Below are positions 48,149 to 56,265 of a stretch of 64,000 nucleotides of DNA, in pieces. The translations under genes were made by a program, and so were the position numbers. Where the stretch lies: NCBI GenBank assembly GCA_913060495.1, contig CAJXRP010000001.1, positions 1 to 64,000 on the forward strand, written 5' to 3'. Source of the DNA: an uncultured Gammaproteobacteria bacterium (GTDB lineage Bacteria; Pseudomonadota; Gammaproteobacteria; Pseudomonadales; Pseudohongiellaceae). The number at the start of each line of letters is the position of its first letter. Position 1 is the first letter of the stretch. Under the pieces are notes generated by a model. It saw only the letters and a program-made list of their open reading frames with translations, ran no database searches and was not told the origin of the DNA.

Positions 48149-48568
48149 CTACCACTTGCCGGTATTTTCCATGCTTTTCCACGGTTCTTGGGCGGGCAGA
48201 GCATCGCCCCGCTGCAGCAGCTCGATCGAGATATTATCCGGTGACCGAACAAATGCCATATGGCCGTCACGTGGGGGTCGATTGATAGTTACGCCAGCTT
48301 CCATCAATTTCTGGCAAGTGTCGTAGATGTTGTCTACGGCGTAGGCTAGGTGGCCAAAATTCCGGCCTTCGTCGTAATCTTCAGGATCCCAATTATAGGT
48401 AAGCTCAAGCTGTGCTTCTTCGTCGCCTTCTGCCGCTAGAAAAACCAGACTAAATCTAGCTTCCTCGAAATCGCGGCGCTGCAGCTGTTTGAGCCCTAGA
48501 TGTTCGCAGTAAAACTGCAAAGACTTATCCAGGTCATTTACTCGGACCATTGTGTGAAGATATTTCAT
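48149..48568 (-). CDS. gloA: Lactoylglutathione lyase (glyoxalase I)
   Basis: 139 residues. Metal ligands of the E. coli enzyme are all visible: His5 in KYLHTMVRV, the Glu in QLELTYNW, the His in NFGHLAYAVDN and the Glu in SIELLQRG. It converts the methylglyoxal-glutathione hemithioacetal to lactoylglutathione. It is 47 bases after frmA, so two glutathione-dependent detoxification genes share one transcript. Confidence 0.95.
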   Translation of the reverse strand: MKYLHTMVRVNDLDKSLQFYCEHLGLKQLQRRDFEEARFSLVFLAAEGDEEAQLELTYNWDPEDYDEGRNFGHLAYAVDNIYDTCQKLMEAGVTINRPPRDGHMAFVRSPDNISIELLQRGDALPAQEPWKSMENTGKW

Positions 48569-48615
48569 AAAGATTACTCTGTTAGTGCTGATGAGCGGAT
48601 TGTTAAGTCTAGCAA

Positions 48616-49722
48616 TTAGAAGAGTACAACCGATCTAATGCTCTTACCTTCGTGCATTAGATCGAATGCTTTGTTGATATCTTCCAGCGGCATCGTGTGG
48701 GTAATGAGCGGGTCGATCTGAATCTTGCCATTCATGTACCAATCGACAATCTTGGGTACATCGCTGCGACCGCGCGCGCCACCAAATGCAGTGCCTTTCC
48801 AAGAGCGGCCGGTTACTAACTGAAAGGGGCGGGTGGAAATTTCTTGCCCAGCCCCGGCTACGCCGATAATAAAGGATTCACCCCATCCCTTGTGGCTGCA
48901 CTCTAAAGCCTGACGCATAGTCGTGGTATTACCTATGCACTCGAATGAATAATCCACGCCACCGCCGGTTAATTCGATTATGGCCTCTGTGACATCATCG
49001 ATGTCCCGTGGGTTGATAAAGTCGGTCATGCCGAATTCTCGCGCGAGAGTTTCGCGGTCGTCATTGAGGTCGATGCCAATGATCCTGTCGGCGCCAACCA
49101 TTTTAGCTCCCTGAACGACATTCAGGCCGATGCCGCCGAGTCCGAATACTGCAACCGTGCTACCAGGCTCTACCTTGGCATCGAACGCTACCGCGCCTAC
49201 ACCCGTAGTAACGCCGCAGCCGATATAGCAGACCTTATCGAAGGGTGCGTCCGAGCGAATCTTCGCTAGGGCGATTTCAGGCAATACGGTGTAGTTGGAA
49301 AACGTAGAGCACCCCATATAGTGAAGTATCGGCTTGCCATCAAGGGAGAAGCGGCTGCTGCCATCGGGCATCAACCCTCGACCCTGTGTTGAGCGTATCG
49401 ATTGACAGAGATTTGTCTTCGGATTTAGGCAGAAATCACATTCACGGCATTCGGGTGTGTAGAGGGGGATGACCGTGTCACCAACCTTTAGAGATTTAAC
49501 TCCTGCACCAACCTCCATAACGACGCCAGCGCCTTCATGGCCGAGTATCGCTGGAAAGGCGCCTTCCGGATCATCGCCGGACAGGGTGAATGCATCCGTA
49601 TGGCAGATGCCTGTGGCTTTGATCTCAACGAGAACTTCCCCAGCTTTTGGGCCTTCCAAATCTACTTCGACGATTTCAAGGGGCTTGCCTGCTTCGAATG
49701 CAACCGCAGCGCGTGATTTCAT
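48616..49722 (-). CDS. frmA: S-(hydroxymethyl)glutathione dehydrogenase/class III alcohol dehydrogenase
   Basis: 368 residues. Catalytic zinc site [14 protein letters not shown] with GHEGAGVV, the structural zinc cluster [15 protein letters not shown], and NAD site [15 protein letters not shown]. Glutathione-dependent formaldehyde oxidation. Instead of the usual S-formylglutathione hydrolase (frmB), the next gene is gloA. It is divergent from the rhodanese-like gene. Confidence 0.96.
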   Translation of the reverse strand: MKSRAAVAFEAGKPLEIVEVDLEGPKAGEVLVEIKATGICHTDAFTLSGDDPEGAFPAILGHEGAGVVMEVGAGVKSLKVGDTVIPLYTPECRECDFCLNPKTNLCQSIRSTQGRGLMPDGSSRFSLDGKPILHYMGCSTFSNYTVLPEIALAKIRSDAPFDKVCYIGCGVTTGVGAVAFDAKVEPGSTVAVFGLGGIGLNVVQGAKMVGADRIIGIDLNDDRETLAREFGMTDFINPRDIDDVTEAIIELTGGGVDYSFECIGNTTTMRQALECSHKGWGESFIIGVAGAGQEISTRPFQLVTGRSWKGTAFGGARGRSDVPKIVDWYMNGKIQIDPLITHTMPLEDINKAFDLMHEGKSIRSVVLF

Positions 49723-49940
49723 GAACTTCTTCCTCGTTGTTAGATAAGTCTGCTTAAGGCTATTGCTGAGATAGTGTTCTAACAGTGCCCTACTAAATAG
49801 TACTTTGGATAATCGTTCGCAGGCTTCTCGAATAGCTGCCTAGGTAGACGCATTGTAAGAGCCCAGTGGACCGGCGGCAACCTAGCGCTTCTGCTTAGAT
49901 GCGAGTATTATCGTGCGCTCGATTCTGAGCCTTGGCAATC

Positions 49941-50300
49941 ATGAAGATAATTGCTCTAGTTCTATGTAGCCTCCTTGGAAGTGCAAGCTTCTATGGCTTT
50001 GTTCCAAGCGCTGTGGCGGCTGAGTTATATGACAACGTGGTGTGGATCGATGTGCGCTCCAAGCGAGAGTATCGCCGTGGACATATCGAAGGTGCTATTA
50101 ATATTCCGCATGGCGATATCGGTCATAGGATATTTGTGGAAGTGCCGGACACCTTTACAGAAGTGCATATCTACGATGGTAGTCAGGGAACGTATGCTGG
50201 CATTGCGCTCGAAATGTTAATGGAGATAGGTTTTCAGGAAGTAGTTAACGAAGGCGGCTATGATGCCCTGCTAGAGAAGCAGGGTCTCAGTGAAGAGTAG
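49941..50300 (+). CDS. Exported rhodanese-fold protein with Asp at the catalytic Cys position
   Basis: 119 residues from the ATG at 49941 (a TTG three codons upstream is less likely). The signal peptide runs to about residue 27 (AVAAEL), then a rhodanese-type domain: VVWIDVRSKREYRRGHIEGAINIPHGDI. The catalytic loop, normally Cys-based, reads HIYDGSQGTYAG with Asp79, so sulfur transfer is not expected. It may act as a binding module in the periplasm. It is upstream of a TSUP transporter (87 bases). Confidence 0.82.
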   Translation: MKIIALVLCSLLGSASFYGFVPSAVAAELYDNVVWIDVRSKREYRRGHIEGAINIPHGDIGHRIFVEVPDTFTEVHIYDGSQGTYAGIALEMLMEIGFQEVVNEGGYDALLEKQGLSEE

Positions 50301-50387
50301 TTTGATCGTCGCTGAATTGTCCGTTAGTCACGCCACTTGTTCCTAGCAGCCGGCTTAAAGCTGCGCTGAATCTGCCTGTACCCGCTT

Positions 50388-51095
50388 ATGGAAATCGCAA
50401 TAGTCGTAGTAGTAATATTCGTTGGCTCGTTCGTGCAGAGCTCAATCGGCTTTGGTTTAGCTATAGTTGCAGCTCCCATTCTTTTCTTAATCGATCCGCT
50501 TTATGTGCCGGCGCCGATCACCATTTCGGCGTTAACGTTGTCTATTGCAAACTCTTACAGTCATTGGCGTTCGATTTCCTTTCGTGGATTGAAGTTTGCG
50601 ATTCTTGGAAGAGTCCCAGGAACTATATGCGGTGGCCTGCTGCTGCTCTGGATCGACCAGCAAGCGCTTGCGCTCTGGTTGGGGCTGTCTGTATTGGTGG
50701 CGGTAGCGCTCAGTATGAGCAACATAGTTTTAAAGGCGAATGGCAAATCACTTTTCTGTGCTGGTTTTCTTTCCGGGTTCATGGGAACGAGCACTTCAAT
50801 CGGTGGGCCTCCCATGGCGCTGGTAATGCAGCATCAAGAGAACGATTTCATCAGGGCGAATCTAGCGGCATTCTTCGTGGTTAGTTGTTCTATGTCTCTG
50901 CTGATGCTGTTCAGTATCGGACATTTTGGCATGGAACATATTGTGATCTCGTTGCCAATGATGCCTGCTACGCTGCTAGGGTATTGGGTGGCGATGCGTA
51001 CGATGCATCGTATCTCGCACCAGAATCTCCGACGGGCGTCACTAGGGCTCTGTGTGGTCGCCGGCTCAGCTGCCATAATCTCTTATTGGGCCTAG
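50388..51095 (+). CDS. TSUP-family (TauE/SafE) membrane transporter
   Basis: 235 residues with about seven or eight TM segments. The first (VVVIFVGSFVQSSIGFGLAI) carries the conserved TauE/SafE element, and a second family repeat reads GFLSGFMGTSTSIGGPPMAL. TSUP proteins export sulfite or organic anions. An intrinsic terminator follows at 51107. The preceding rhodanese-like gene is a weak link to sulfur chemistry. Confidence 0.9.
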   Translation: MEIAIVVVVIFVGSFVQSSIGFGLAIVAAPILFLIDPLYVPAPITISALTLSIANSYSHWRSISFRGLKFAILGRVPGTICGGLLLLWIDQQALALWLGLSVLVAVALSMSNIVLKANGKSLFCAGFLSGFMGTSTSIGGPPMALVMQHQENDFIRANLAAFFVVSCSMSLLMLFSIGHFGMEHIVISLPMMPATLLGYWVAMRTMHRISHQNLRRASLGLCVVAGSAAIISYWA

Positions 51096-51106
51096 GGTGT
51101 TTGTCT

Positions 51107-51142
51107 AAAGGCTTCTATGTGATTCGAATAGAAGCCTTTTTT
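51107..51142 (+). terminator. Intrinsic terminator after the TSUP gene
   Basis: AAAGGCTTCTAT - GTGATTCGA - ATAGAAGCCTTT, 12-bp perfect stem followed by T residues. Confidence 0.9.
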
Positions 51143-51222
51143 GTGGTTAACTATTACCCCTGTGGTGCGTAACAGCATTTATTATATAGCGCTTAGAAAG
51201 AGTCGGAGAAGGTAGAAGAACA

Positions 51223-51993
51223 ATGGCAGCTTGGCCAATCGAAATTAACATGGAGTCTTTCAACGAAGCCTGGTGCTTGGAAGGGGAGACTTTTTGGCGC
51301 AGTGTTTTTGAAATGCACAAACACAAGATGGAGATCAAAAATCCTAAGATCGCCATCGGCAATCTTGAAAAGATATTCACTGCGACTTTTGATCTAGCAA
51401 ATACCAAAGGTTTTCAGGCGATGAGTCTGCGAGACTTGAGCCGAGAGACGGGAATAAGCATGGGCGGTTTGTATGCTTATATAGGCAGTAAGAACGATCT
51501 GGCTTCAGTCATAGAGGGAGTGCTAAGAAATACCATCGATCAGATTGTCGGTGGGCTAAGCTCCCATGACCTAGAACCACTTCAGTGTCTGCGTGCAATC
51601 GTCTATGGGGAAATATTTGCCATGGAGAAATTGAGTCCTTGGTATTACTTCTGCTTCATGGAATTGAAGGGCTTGCCGCGTGATCAGCAGCAACAGACAC
51701 TCGAGCTTGAGCTGCGTTTCGAAGGCATACTCATGGACGCGATTCGTGCAGGAGTGGCGAGTGGCCAATTTGTTTGCAATCAACCCGAATTACTCGCTTC
51801 TCAAGTAACGGCTCAGCTACAACAGTGGCACCTAAAACGGTGGAAATTTAAATTGCGAGATATTGGTAAGCAAGAATATGCGCAGTTTGTATTCGAGAGT
51901 CTTTTGAAGTGTCTGGAATATCCAGCTACCAGCATTGAAGCTAGCAATGGTGCAGCGTCGAGCTCTAAGCTTGAGCCTTCGCTTTTAGCCTAG
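51223..51993 (+). CDS. TetR/AcrR-family regulator
   Basis: 256 residues with an unusual 40-residue N-terminal extension ahead of the helix-turn-helix (IFTATFDLANTKGFQAMSLR, ETGISMGGLYAYIGSKNDLA). GGAGAAGG upstream supports this start. The C-terminal ligand domain is divergent. Its stop codon overlaps that of the acyltransferase on the other strand. Target genes unknown. Confidence 0.88.
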   Translation: MAAWPIEINMESFNEAWCLEGETFWRSVFEMHKHKMEIKNPKIAIGNLEKIFTATFDLANTKGFQAMSLRDLSRETGISMGGLYAYIGSKNDLASVIEGVLRNTIDQIVGGLSSHDLEPLQCLRAIVYGEIFAMEKLSPWYYFCFMELKGLPRDQQQQTLELELRFEGILMDAIRAGVASGQFVCNQPELLASQVTAQLQQWHLKRWKFKLRDIGKQEYAQFVFESLLKCLEYPATSIEASNGAASSSKLEPSLLA

Positions 51994-52565
51994 CTATTTT
52001 CCGCTTTCAAGCCTTTCTTTTCTGCATAGAAGCTGCGAATTTCCTTCATGTCAGCGTCTAGATCCCCGGTGGGGTAGAAGAAGTCTGCGAATCCCGCCTC
52101 TTTCTTCTCTGCATCCACATAGCCCATTAAAACCGGAACTTCAGCGTTATTCGCTATGTGATAGAAGCCTGTCTTCCATTCGCTTACCTTGCTTCGAGTG
52201 CCTTCTGGTGGCACTAGAACGACAAAGTTGTCGTGGTTCTTGAATTGACTGACGGTCTCATACACTACGTTATGTGACTTAGCGCGATTGATTGGAATGC
52301 CCCCCAGCCATTTCATAAGCCCGGAGAAAGGGAAAGGGAAGAGGGTGTTCTTTCCCATCCAGAAGAGCTGCAATCGCAGTTCTAAAACGACCAATAGCAT
52401 CAGTGGGAAATCCCAGTTACTGGTATGGGGCGCGCCAATAAGGACGTATTTAGGAACTGATACCTTGCTACCAATAGACGTCCAGCCGATTAGCTTAAGG
52501 ATTAATATGGCTATAAAGCGTAGTAGGGGCGTGAGTATCGGAGTAGAAAAAATCGTGGTTCGCAT
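51990..52565 (-). CDS. PlsC-family acyltransferase
   Basis: 191 residues. The acyltransferase HxxxxD motif is H47-D52 in APHTSNWDFP, and the EGTR motif is at 121-124 in PPEGTRSK. A membrane segment is near the N-terminus. It probably transfers an acyl group to a lysophospholipid or similar acceptor. The smaller length than PlsC suggests a specialised acceptor. Confidence 0.88.
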   Translation of the reverse strand: MRTTIFSTPILTPLLRFIAILILKLIGWTSIGSKVSVPKYVLIGAPHTSNWDFPLMLLVVLELRLQLFWMGKNTLFPFPFSGLMKWLGGIPINRAKSHNVVYETVSQFKNHDNFVVLVPPEGTRSKVSEWKTGFYHIANNAEVPVLMGYVDAEKKEAGFADFFYPTGDLDADMKEIRSFYAEKKGLKAENS

Positions 52566-52596
52566 CGTCGTCTATTCTGGTTGGACGGGGCGATTA

Positions 52597-52617
52597 TAGC
52601 CTAGCTTCACTAGGCTA
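52597..52617. repeat. Perfect inverted repeat upstream of the acyltransferase
   Basis: TAGCCTAG - CTTCA - CTAGGCTA, 8-bp perfect stem, 32 bases upstream of the acyltransferase start on the minus strand. It may be an operator or part of the neighbouring terminator region. Confidence 0.4.
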
Positions 52618-52621
52618 AGCT

Positions 52622-52660
52622 AGAGCCCACATATTACATGGGTAGCAATATGCGGGCTCT
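52622..52660. terminator. Probable terminator of the basic secreted protein gene
   Basis: AGAGCCCACATATT and AATATGCGGGCTCT arms pair over 14 bp with one mismatch; it lies just past the minus-strand stop at 52669. No T tract. Confidence 0.5.
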
Positions 52661-52668
52661 GGCGAGCG

Positions 52669-53220
52669 CTATTCGTAGTGAAAGGTAACGGTAAAATATT
52701 CCTTTCGTTTTGCCTTAACACTGATGTAGTCAACATACCCTCTAGCGTTTAGAAATCGACTGGGGTGATAGAGGCTAAGCGAGTAGCCGGTATGGCTGAT
52801 CAGTCTTTTTCTTGGATAAGTTATAACATCGTTTATATGGACGGCTTCATGGTCGATGCCGGTGAAAGTCATTCCCGTTACCGGTCTGCCAGGGTAGGGG
52901 TTGGAGATGATTCGCGTGCGTCGCGAGCTTCCGCCGCGAATCGGTTCGCTGGTAAAACTTGCGCTGCCATGGCTAGCTCGATTGGAATGTCTGCCGCCGA
53001 AGCCTCGCGCCGAATTACCACGGTCGTTACGGTATCCGCGTTCATAACGAGAGCCTTGCGGTCTGTCTAGAGCTGCGTGAAGAAAAGTTTCTGCGACAAC
53101 ATTGAGTAAGCGATCTTCCACGGCACTGTTGCGATGGCCATGATCGGCATAGGCTGCGTTCGACGTTAAGATCACAGCGGTGGTTAAGGTGCTTAGTATC
53201 GTTCTGATTGAATTTGTCAT
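52669..53220 (-). CDS. Secreted basic Gly/Arg-rich protein, unknown
   Basis: 183 residues from the ATG at 53220, preceded by AGGAGA. Signal peptide (about 1-25, ending NAAYADHGHR). A middle low-complexity part rich in Arg, Gly, Ser and Asn (DRPQGSRYERGYRNDRGN) is followed by a more ordered C-terminal 80 residues with Tyr/His/Ile. No family recognised. It could bind acidic surfaces or polymers, but this is not supported by a motif. Confidence 0.6.
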   Translation of the reverse strand: MTNSIRTILSTLTTAVILTSNAAYADHGHRNSAVEDRLLNVVAETFLHAALDRPQGSRYERGYRNDRGNSARGFGGRHSNRASHGSASFTSEPIRGGSSRRTRIISNPYPGRPVTGMTFTGIDHEAVHINDVITYPRKRLISHTGYSLSLYHPSRFLNARGYVDYISVKAKRKEYFTVTFHYE

Positions 53221-53368
53221 AGCAATTCTCCTCTTGCTAAGACTCATACTACGCCCCTCAGATGAACTAAAAATGAATGAGAGGGTATTTTGTTGCTAAC
53301 CACCTTGGGTGGATGGCTGTTGATTAGAGTTGGTGCTGAATCCCAGTAAGGCTTGATGCTGGTTGCAG

Positions 53369-53767
53369 TTAGTCGTCAGCAAACAAACTCTTCAGTTCGG
53401 CGAGAGCCTTGTCCGCTTCGGCAGTCGGAGATGTTCCGGCTTCGCTTTCCAAATCAGGCTCCTCTCCAAATAGTTCGGCTAGGCTTGCCTTGGCCGCTGC
53501 AGCTGCCGCATCGTCTTTCTTGTTGTAAGCCTTAGGGTTCACTTTGAAGAAATCGCAGAAGTTAGCCTTCTCATTATCTAGTACAAATTCGGCACGATCT
53601 TCGCTGCAGCTATCTGCAAGGGCGGGTGCATAGTTTTTGCAGGAAATGCAGGCATGGAGGTCTGCATTACAGGTGCTGCATTCTTCATAGCGGGAGAATG
53701 GCAGGAGCAAATTGCGTAGAGTAGTTCCGCATTTCCAACATTGAATAGTTATGTCGCGACTTGCCAT
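53369..53767 (-). CDS. Cysteine-rich zinc-ribbon protein, unknown
   Basis: 132 residues. Paired cysteines at CWKC (10-13), CSTC (30-33) and CISC (40-43), with further cysteines in DSCSEDR and NFCDFF, indicate one or two metal sites. An acidic and Ala-rich C-terminal tail follows (AAAAAKASLAELFGEEPDLE). It is 23 bases after the nitroreductase gene on the same strand, so one operon is likely. Function unknown; perhaps an adaptor. Confidence 0.72.
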   Translation of the reverse strand: MASRDITIQCWKCGTTLRNLLLPFSRYEECSTCNADLHACISCKNYAPALADSCSEDRAEFVLDNEKANFCDFFKVNPKAYNKKDDAAAAAAKASLAELFGEEPDLESEAGTSPTAEADKALAELKSLFADD

Positions 53768-53790
53768 GATGAGTCTACTGAGCTATCGAT

Positions 53791-54345
53791 TTACCATTCT
53801 TGAAAATAGGACTGTACGTCAGGTTCGCACAGTCTCTTGGTGCCGCCATCGATCGTTCCTATGTAAAGAAATCCAATTATCTTTTCTTCAGCGCTGAGTC
53901 CGAGACCAGCCTTAACGATAGGATTGTAGGCTAAAGAGCCGGTTCTCCACATTGCGCCAAAACCCTGCGCGAAGGCAGCGAGTAGCATATTTTGCGTGGC
54001 GGCGCCTGCGGACAAATCTTGCTCGATCTCAGGTACTTTGGGATGAGGTTTATAGCTGGAGATGCACACTAGAACCAGAGGCGCGCGCAGTGGCTTGCGG
54101 CGCAGCTTTTCGATTGCATTAGGCTGCAAAGATGCGTCGTTTGCTAAACCGGCCTCGACGAATAGCTCACCTAGCTTTTGCCTTGAGTCTCCCTTTACCA
54201 CAAGAAAGCGCCAGGGCCTGAGTACGGCATGATCGGCGGCACTGAACGCGGCCTTGTAAATATTCTCGAGCATCTCGGGGCTGGGAAGCGGGTCGCTCAG
54301 CTTGGGAACGGAACTTCTCAGGTGTAGAGCGTCTAATGCATTCAT
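53791..54345 (-). CDS. Nitroreductase-family flavoprotein (YdjA-like)
   Basis: 184 residues. It has the family opening LHLRSSVPKLSDPLPSPEML, then HAVLRPWRFLVVKGDSRQ, AAFAQGFGAMWRTGSLAY with the Trp-Arg pair, and KIIGFLYIGTIDG. FMN-dependent reductase of unknown substrate, cytoplasmic. First gene of a two-gene operon with the cysteine-rich protein. Confidence 0.9.
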   Translation of the reverse strand: MNALDALHLRSSVPKLSDPLPSPEMLENIYKAAFSAADHAVLRPWRFLVVKGDSRQKLGELFVEAGLANDASLQPNAIEKLRRKPLRAPLVLVCISSYKPHPKVPEIEQDLSAGAATQNMLLAAFAQGFGAMWRTGSLAYNPIVKAGLGLSAEEKIIGFLYIGTIDGGTKRLCEPDVQSYFQEW

Positions 54346-54651
54346 AGCGTGTTGTTTCCGAATCGTTAGATTGCTTTGATAAGCCAGCGTTCATAGGGCT
54401 CGTCAGATACTGTGCAAAGCATAAAGCAATCCTTCGGCACTGGAAACTGCGGCTAAGAAAAACAGCCATTAACCACATGTAATTCAGGGTTTTGTGTGCT
54501 CGGCATCTCATGATTATTGTACTGAATACTGGTATACTTTCGTGCTATTCAGTCGATAGCAGATGTGTGAAAGCTGTTTGTTTTGATCAGTAAGCTTAGT
54601 CTTGCTATTTACGTGTATCGGCACCTCGAAATGAGTACTCAGGATTAAGTT
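54346..54651. other. Intergenic 306 bp before the radical SAM gene
   Basis: Divergent region. An extended -10 element (TGG TATACT at 54530-54538) is the only strong site found; the remainder shows nothing recognisable. Confidence 0.5.
54530..54538 (+). promoter_or_regulatory. Extended -10 promoter element
   Basis: TGGTATACT, an extended -10 with no clear -35. It probably drives the radical SAM gene, with a leader of about 105 bases. Confidence 0.4.
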
Positions 54652-56241
54652 ATGAATTCCAAGGCAGATGTGATTGCAGTCGGCAATGATCGACCGGTGT
54701 ATCCGCAGGAGAAGTCGCGCTGGTTTGGCAGCGTTAAGAAGAAAACGTTGCGGCTTGCTTTCTCCTTCTACTCCCCCGATGGCAATGAAATAGCGATGCC
54801 AATCGCGAGTATGTCCGCCTATCTAAAGCGCGAATTCCCGAACGTAGAAGTGCTGCTCGAGCCGGTGCTGATTTTGCGTGATGCGGAAAAATACTCCCCT
54901 GAGAATTATGCACGCATGATTCAGGACCTGGATGCGGATGTCATCGCTTTCTCGATCATGAGCCCGCACTGGTATCCAATGGAGCCTTACTTCGCGGAAA
55001 TCAAAAAATTGATGCCGGACATGCCACTTGTGATTGGTGGTTATCAAGCCATGCTTTCCCAAGAACAAACAATCGAGAGTCCCGATGTTGATTATATTTG
55101 TGTAGGAGACGGCGAGCACGCTATCGGCAATCTTGTACAACATTTACTGGGGACGAAACACGGTCCAGCTGATGGCATGTGGGAAAAACTAATCGACGGT
55201 TCTGTTTATGAAACAGAAGCACACCAGATTGGCGACTTAGCCTCGTTACCTTTTCCCGACTACGATGTGTTTGAAAAGGAGGATGGTTTTAAAGATGTAA
55301 ATTCCTCAATTTTTGGGCCAAAGGGAAAGTTAGTCTTGCCGGTTATGACTGGGCGGGGTTGCCCATACCGTTGCACCTATTGCTGTAATACGCCTATTCT
55401 AGAAGGCTGGAAAACCAAGAAGACCTTTCTTAGAAAATACGATCCGCAAGATATGGTGGATGAGCTTATTCGTCTGCGAGATAAGTACGGCGTGGGCTAT
55501 TTCGAATTCTGGGACGAGCTGTTTCTTTCCAATCTCAAATTCGTTAGAGCGTTCTTTGAGCTCTATAAGGAACAGGTGCATCTACCTTTCTCTATAAATT
55601 CGCGCGTAGAGGTGATGAACGAAGCATTCTGTAAGACTGCAGCGGAGGCAGGCTGTCATACTATTTGGTTTGGTATAGAGAGTGGTGACGAAGAATTCAG
55701 AGCGAAAATGCTTGGTCGCAAGATGACGAATAAGCAGGTTATCGAGGCGGCTGCTAACTGCAAGAAGGCCGGGATCAATCGACTCACGTTCAATATCGTA
55801 GGCGCGCCGTTAGAAACAGCTGAGAATATGCGCAAGACCTTAGAATTAAACAAGGCTATCGCGCCAGAGCATTTCTTTTTCTTTCCGTATATTCCTCTGC
55901 GTGGCACGCCGCTTTATAACATCGCCAAGGAAGAAGGTTTGTTGTTAACTTCGAAGAGGGAATTGCACTATCTCTCTGCTGCGAACGACCAGCAATTCAT
56001 ACTCAACATGAAAGAGCAGCCCGAGAAACTCTCGCAGGAAGTTTACAACGAAATTTGCATGGAGATGTTGGCTTTCCAGCAGGCAAATAATCGCCTGAGC
56101 TATGACGACGAGCCAGCAACAGTTGAAGATAAGAGTTTCAGCTTCGTTGAGCCAGAAAGTGAGACTAAGGCGGAAGCGCCTTTACCTCCGGCAGCTTCCA
56201 ACTCCTTGCTAGACGGCGTGAAGAACTTGTTTCGCAGCTAG
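54652..56241 (+). CDS. B12-binding radical SAM protein
   Basis: 529 residues. A B12-binding-type fold at the N-terminus (DADVIAFSIMSPHWYPMEPY, MPLVIGGYQAM, VDYICVGDGEHAI) is followed by a radical SAM core with C237-x3-C241-x2-C244 in GCPYRCTYCCNTP. The C-terminal 60 residues are acidic and likely disordered. Such proteins often methylate or rearrange lipids or natural-product intermediates. No pathway neighbours are present, so the substrate is unknown. Confidence 0.92.
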   Translation: MNSKADVIAVGNDRPVYPQEKSRWFGSVKKKTLRLAFSFYSPDGNEIAMPIASMSAYLKREFPNVEVLLEPVLILRDAEKYSPENYARMIQDLDADVIAFSIMSPHWYPMEPYFAEIKKLMPDMPLVIGGYQAMLSQEQTIESPDVDYICVGDGEHAIGNLVQHLLGTKHGPADGMWEKLIDGSVYETEAHQIGDLASLPFPDYDVFEKEDGFKDVNSSIFGPKGKLVLPVMTGRGCPYRCTYCCNTPILEGWKTKKTFLRKYDPQDMVDELIRLRDKYGVGYFEFWDELFLSNLKFVRAFFELYKEQVHLPFSINSRVEVMNEAFCKTAAEAGCHTIWFGIESGDEEFRAKMLGRKMTNKQVIEAAANCKKAGINRLTFNIVGAPLETAENMRKTLELNKAIAPEHFFFFPYIPLRGTPLYNIAKEEGLLLTSKRELHYLSAANDQQFILNMKEQPEKLSQEVYNEICMEMLAFQQANNRLSYDDEPATVEDKSFSFVEPESETKAEAPLPPAASNSLLDGVKNLFRS

Positions 56242-56265
56242 GTAAGCAAGTTTAGTAGTGGCGAT

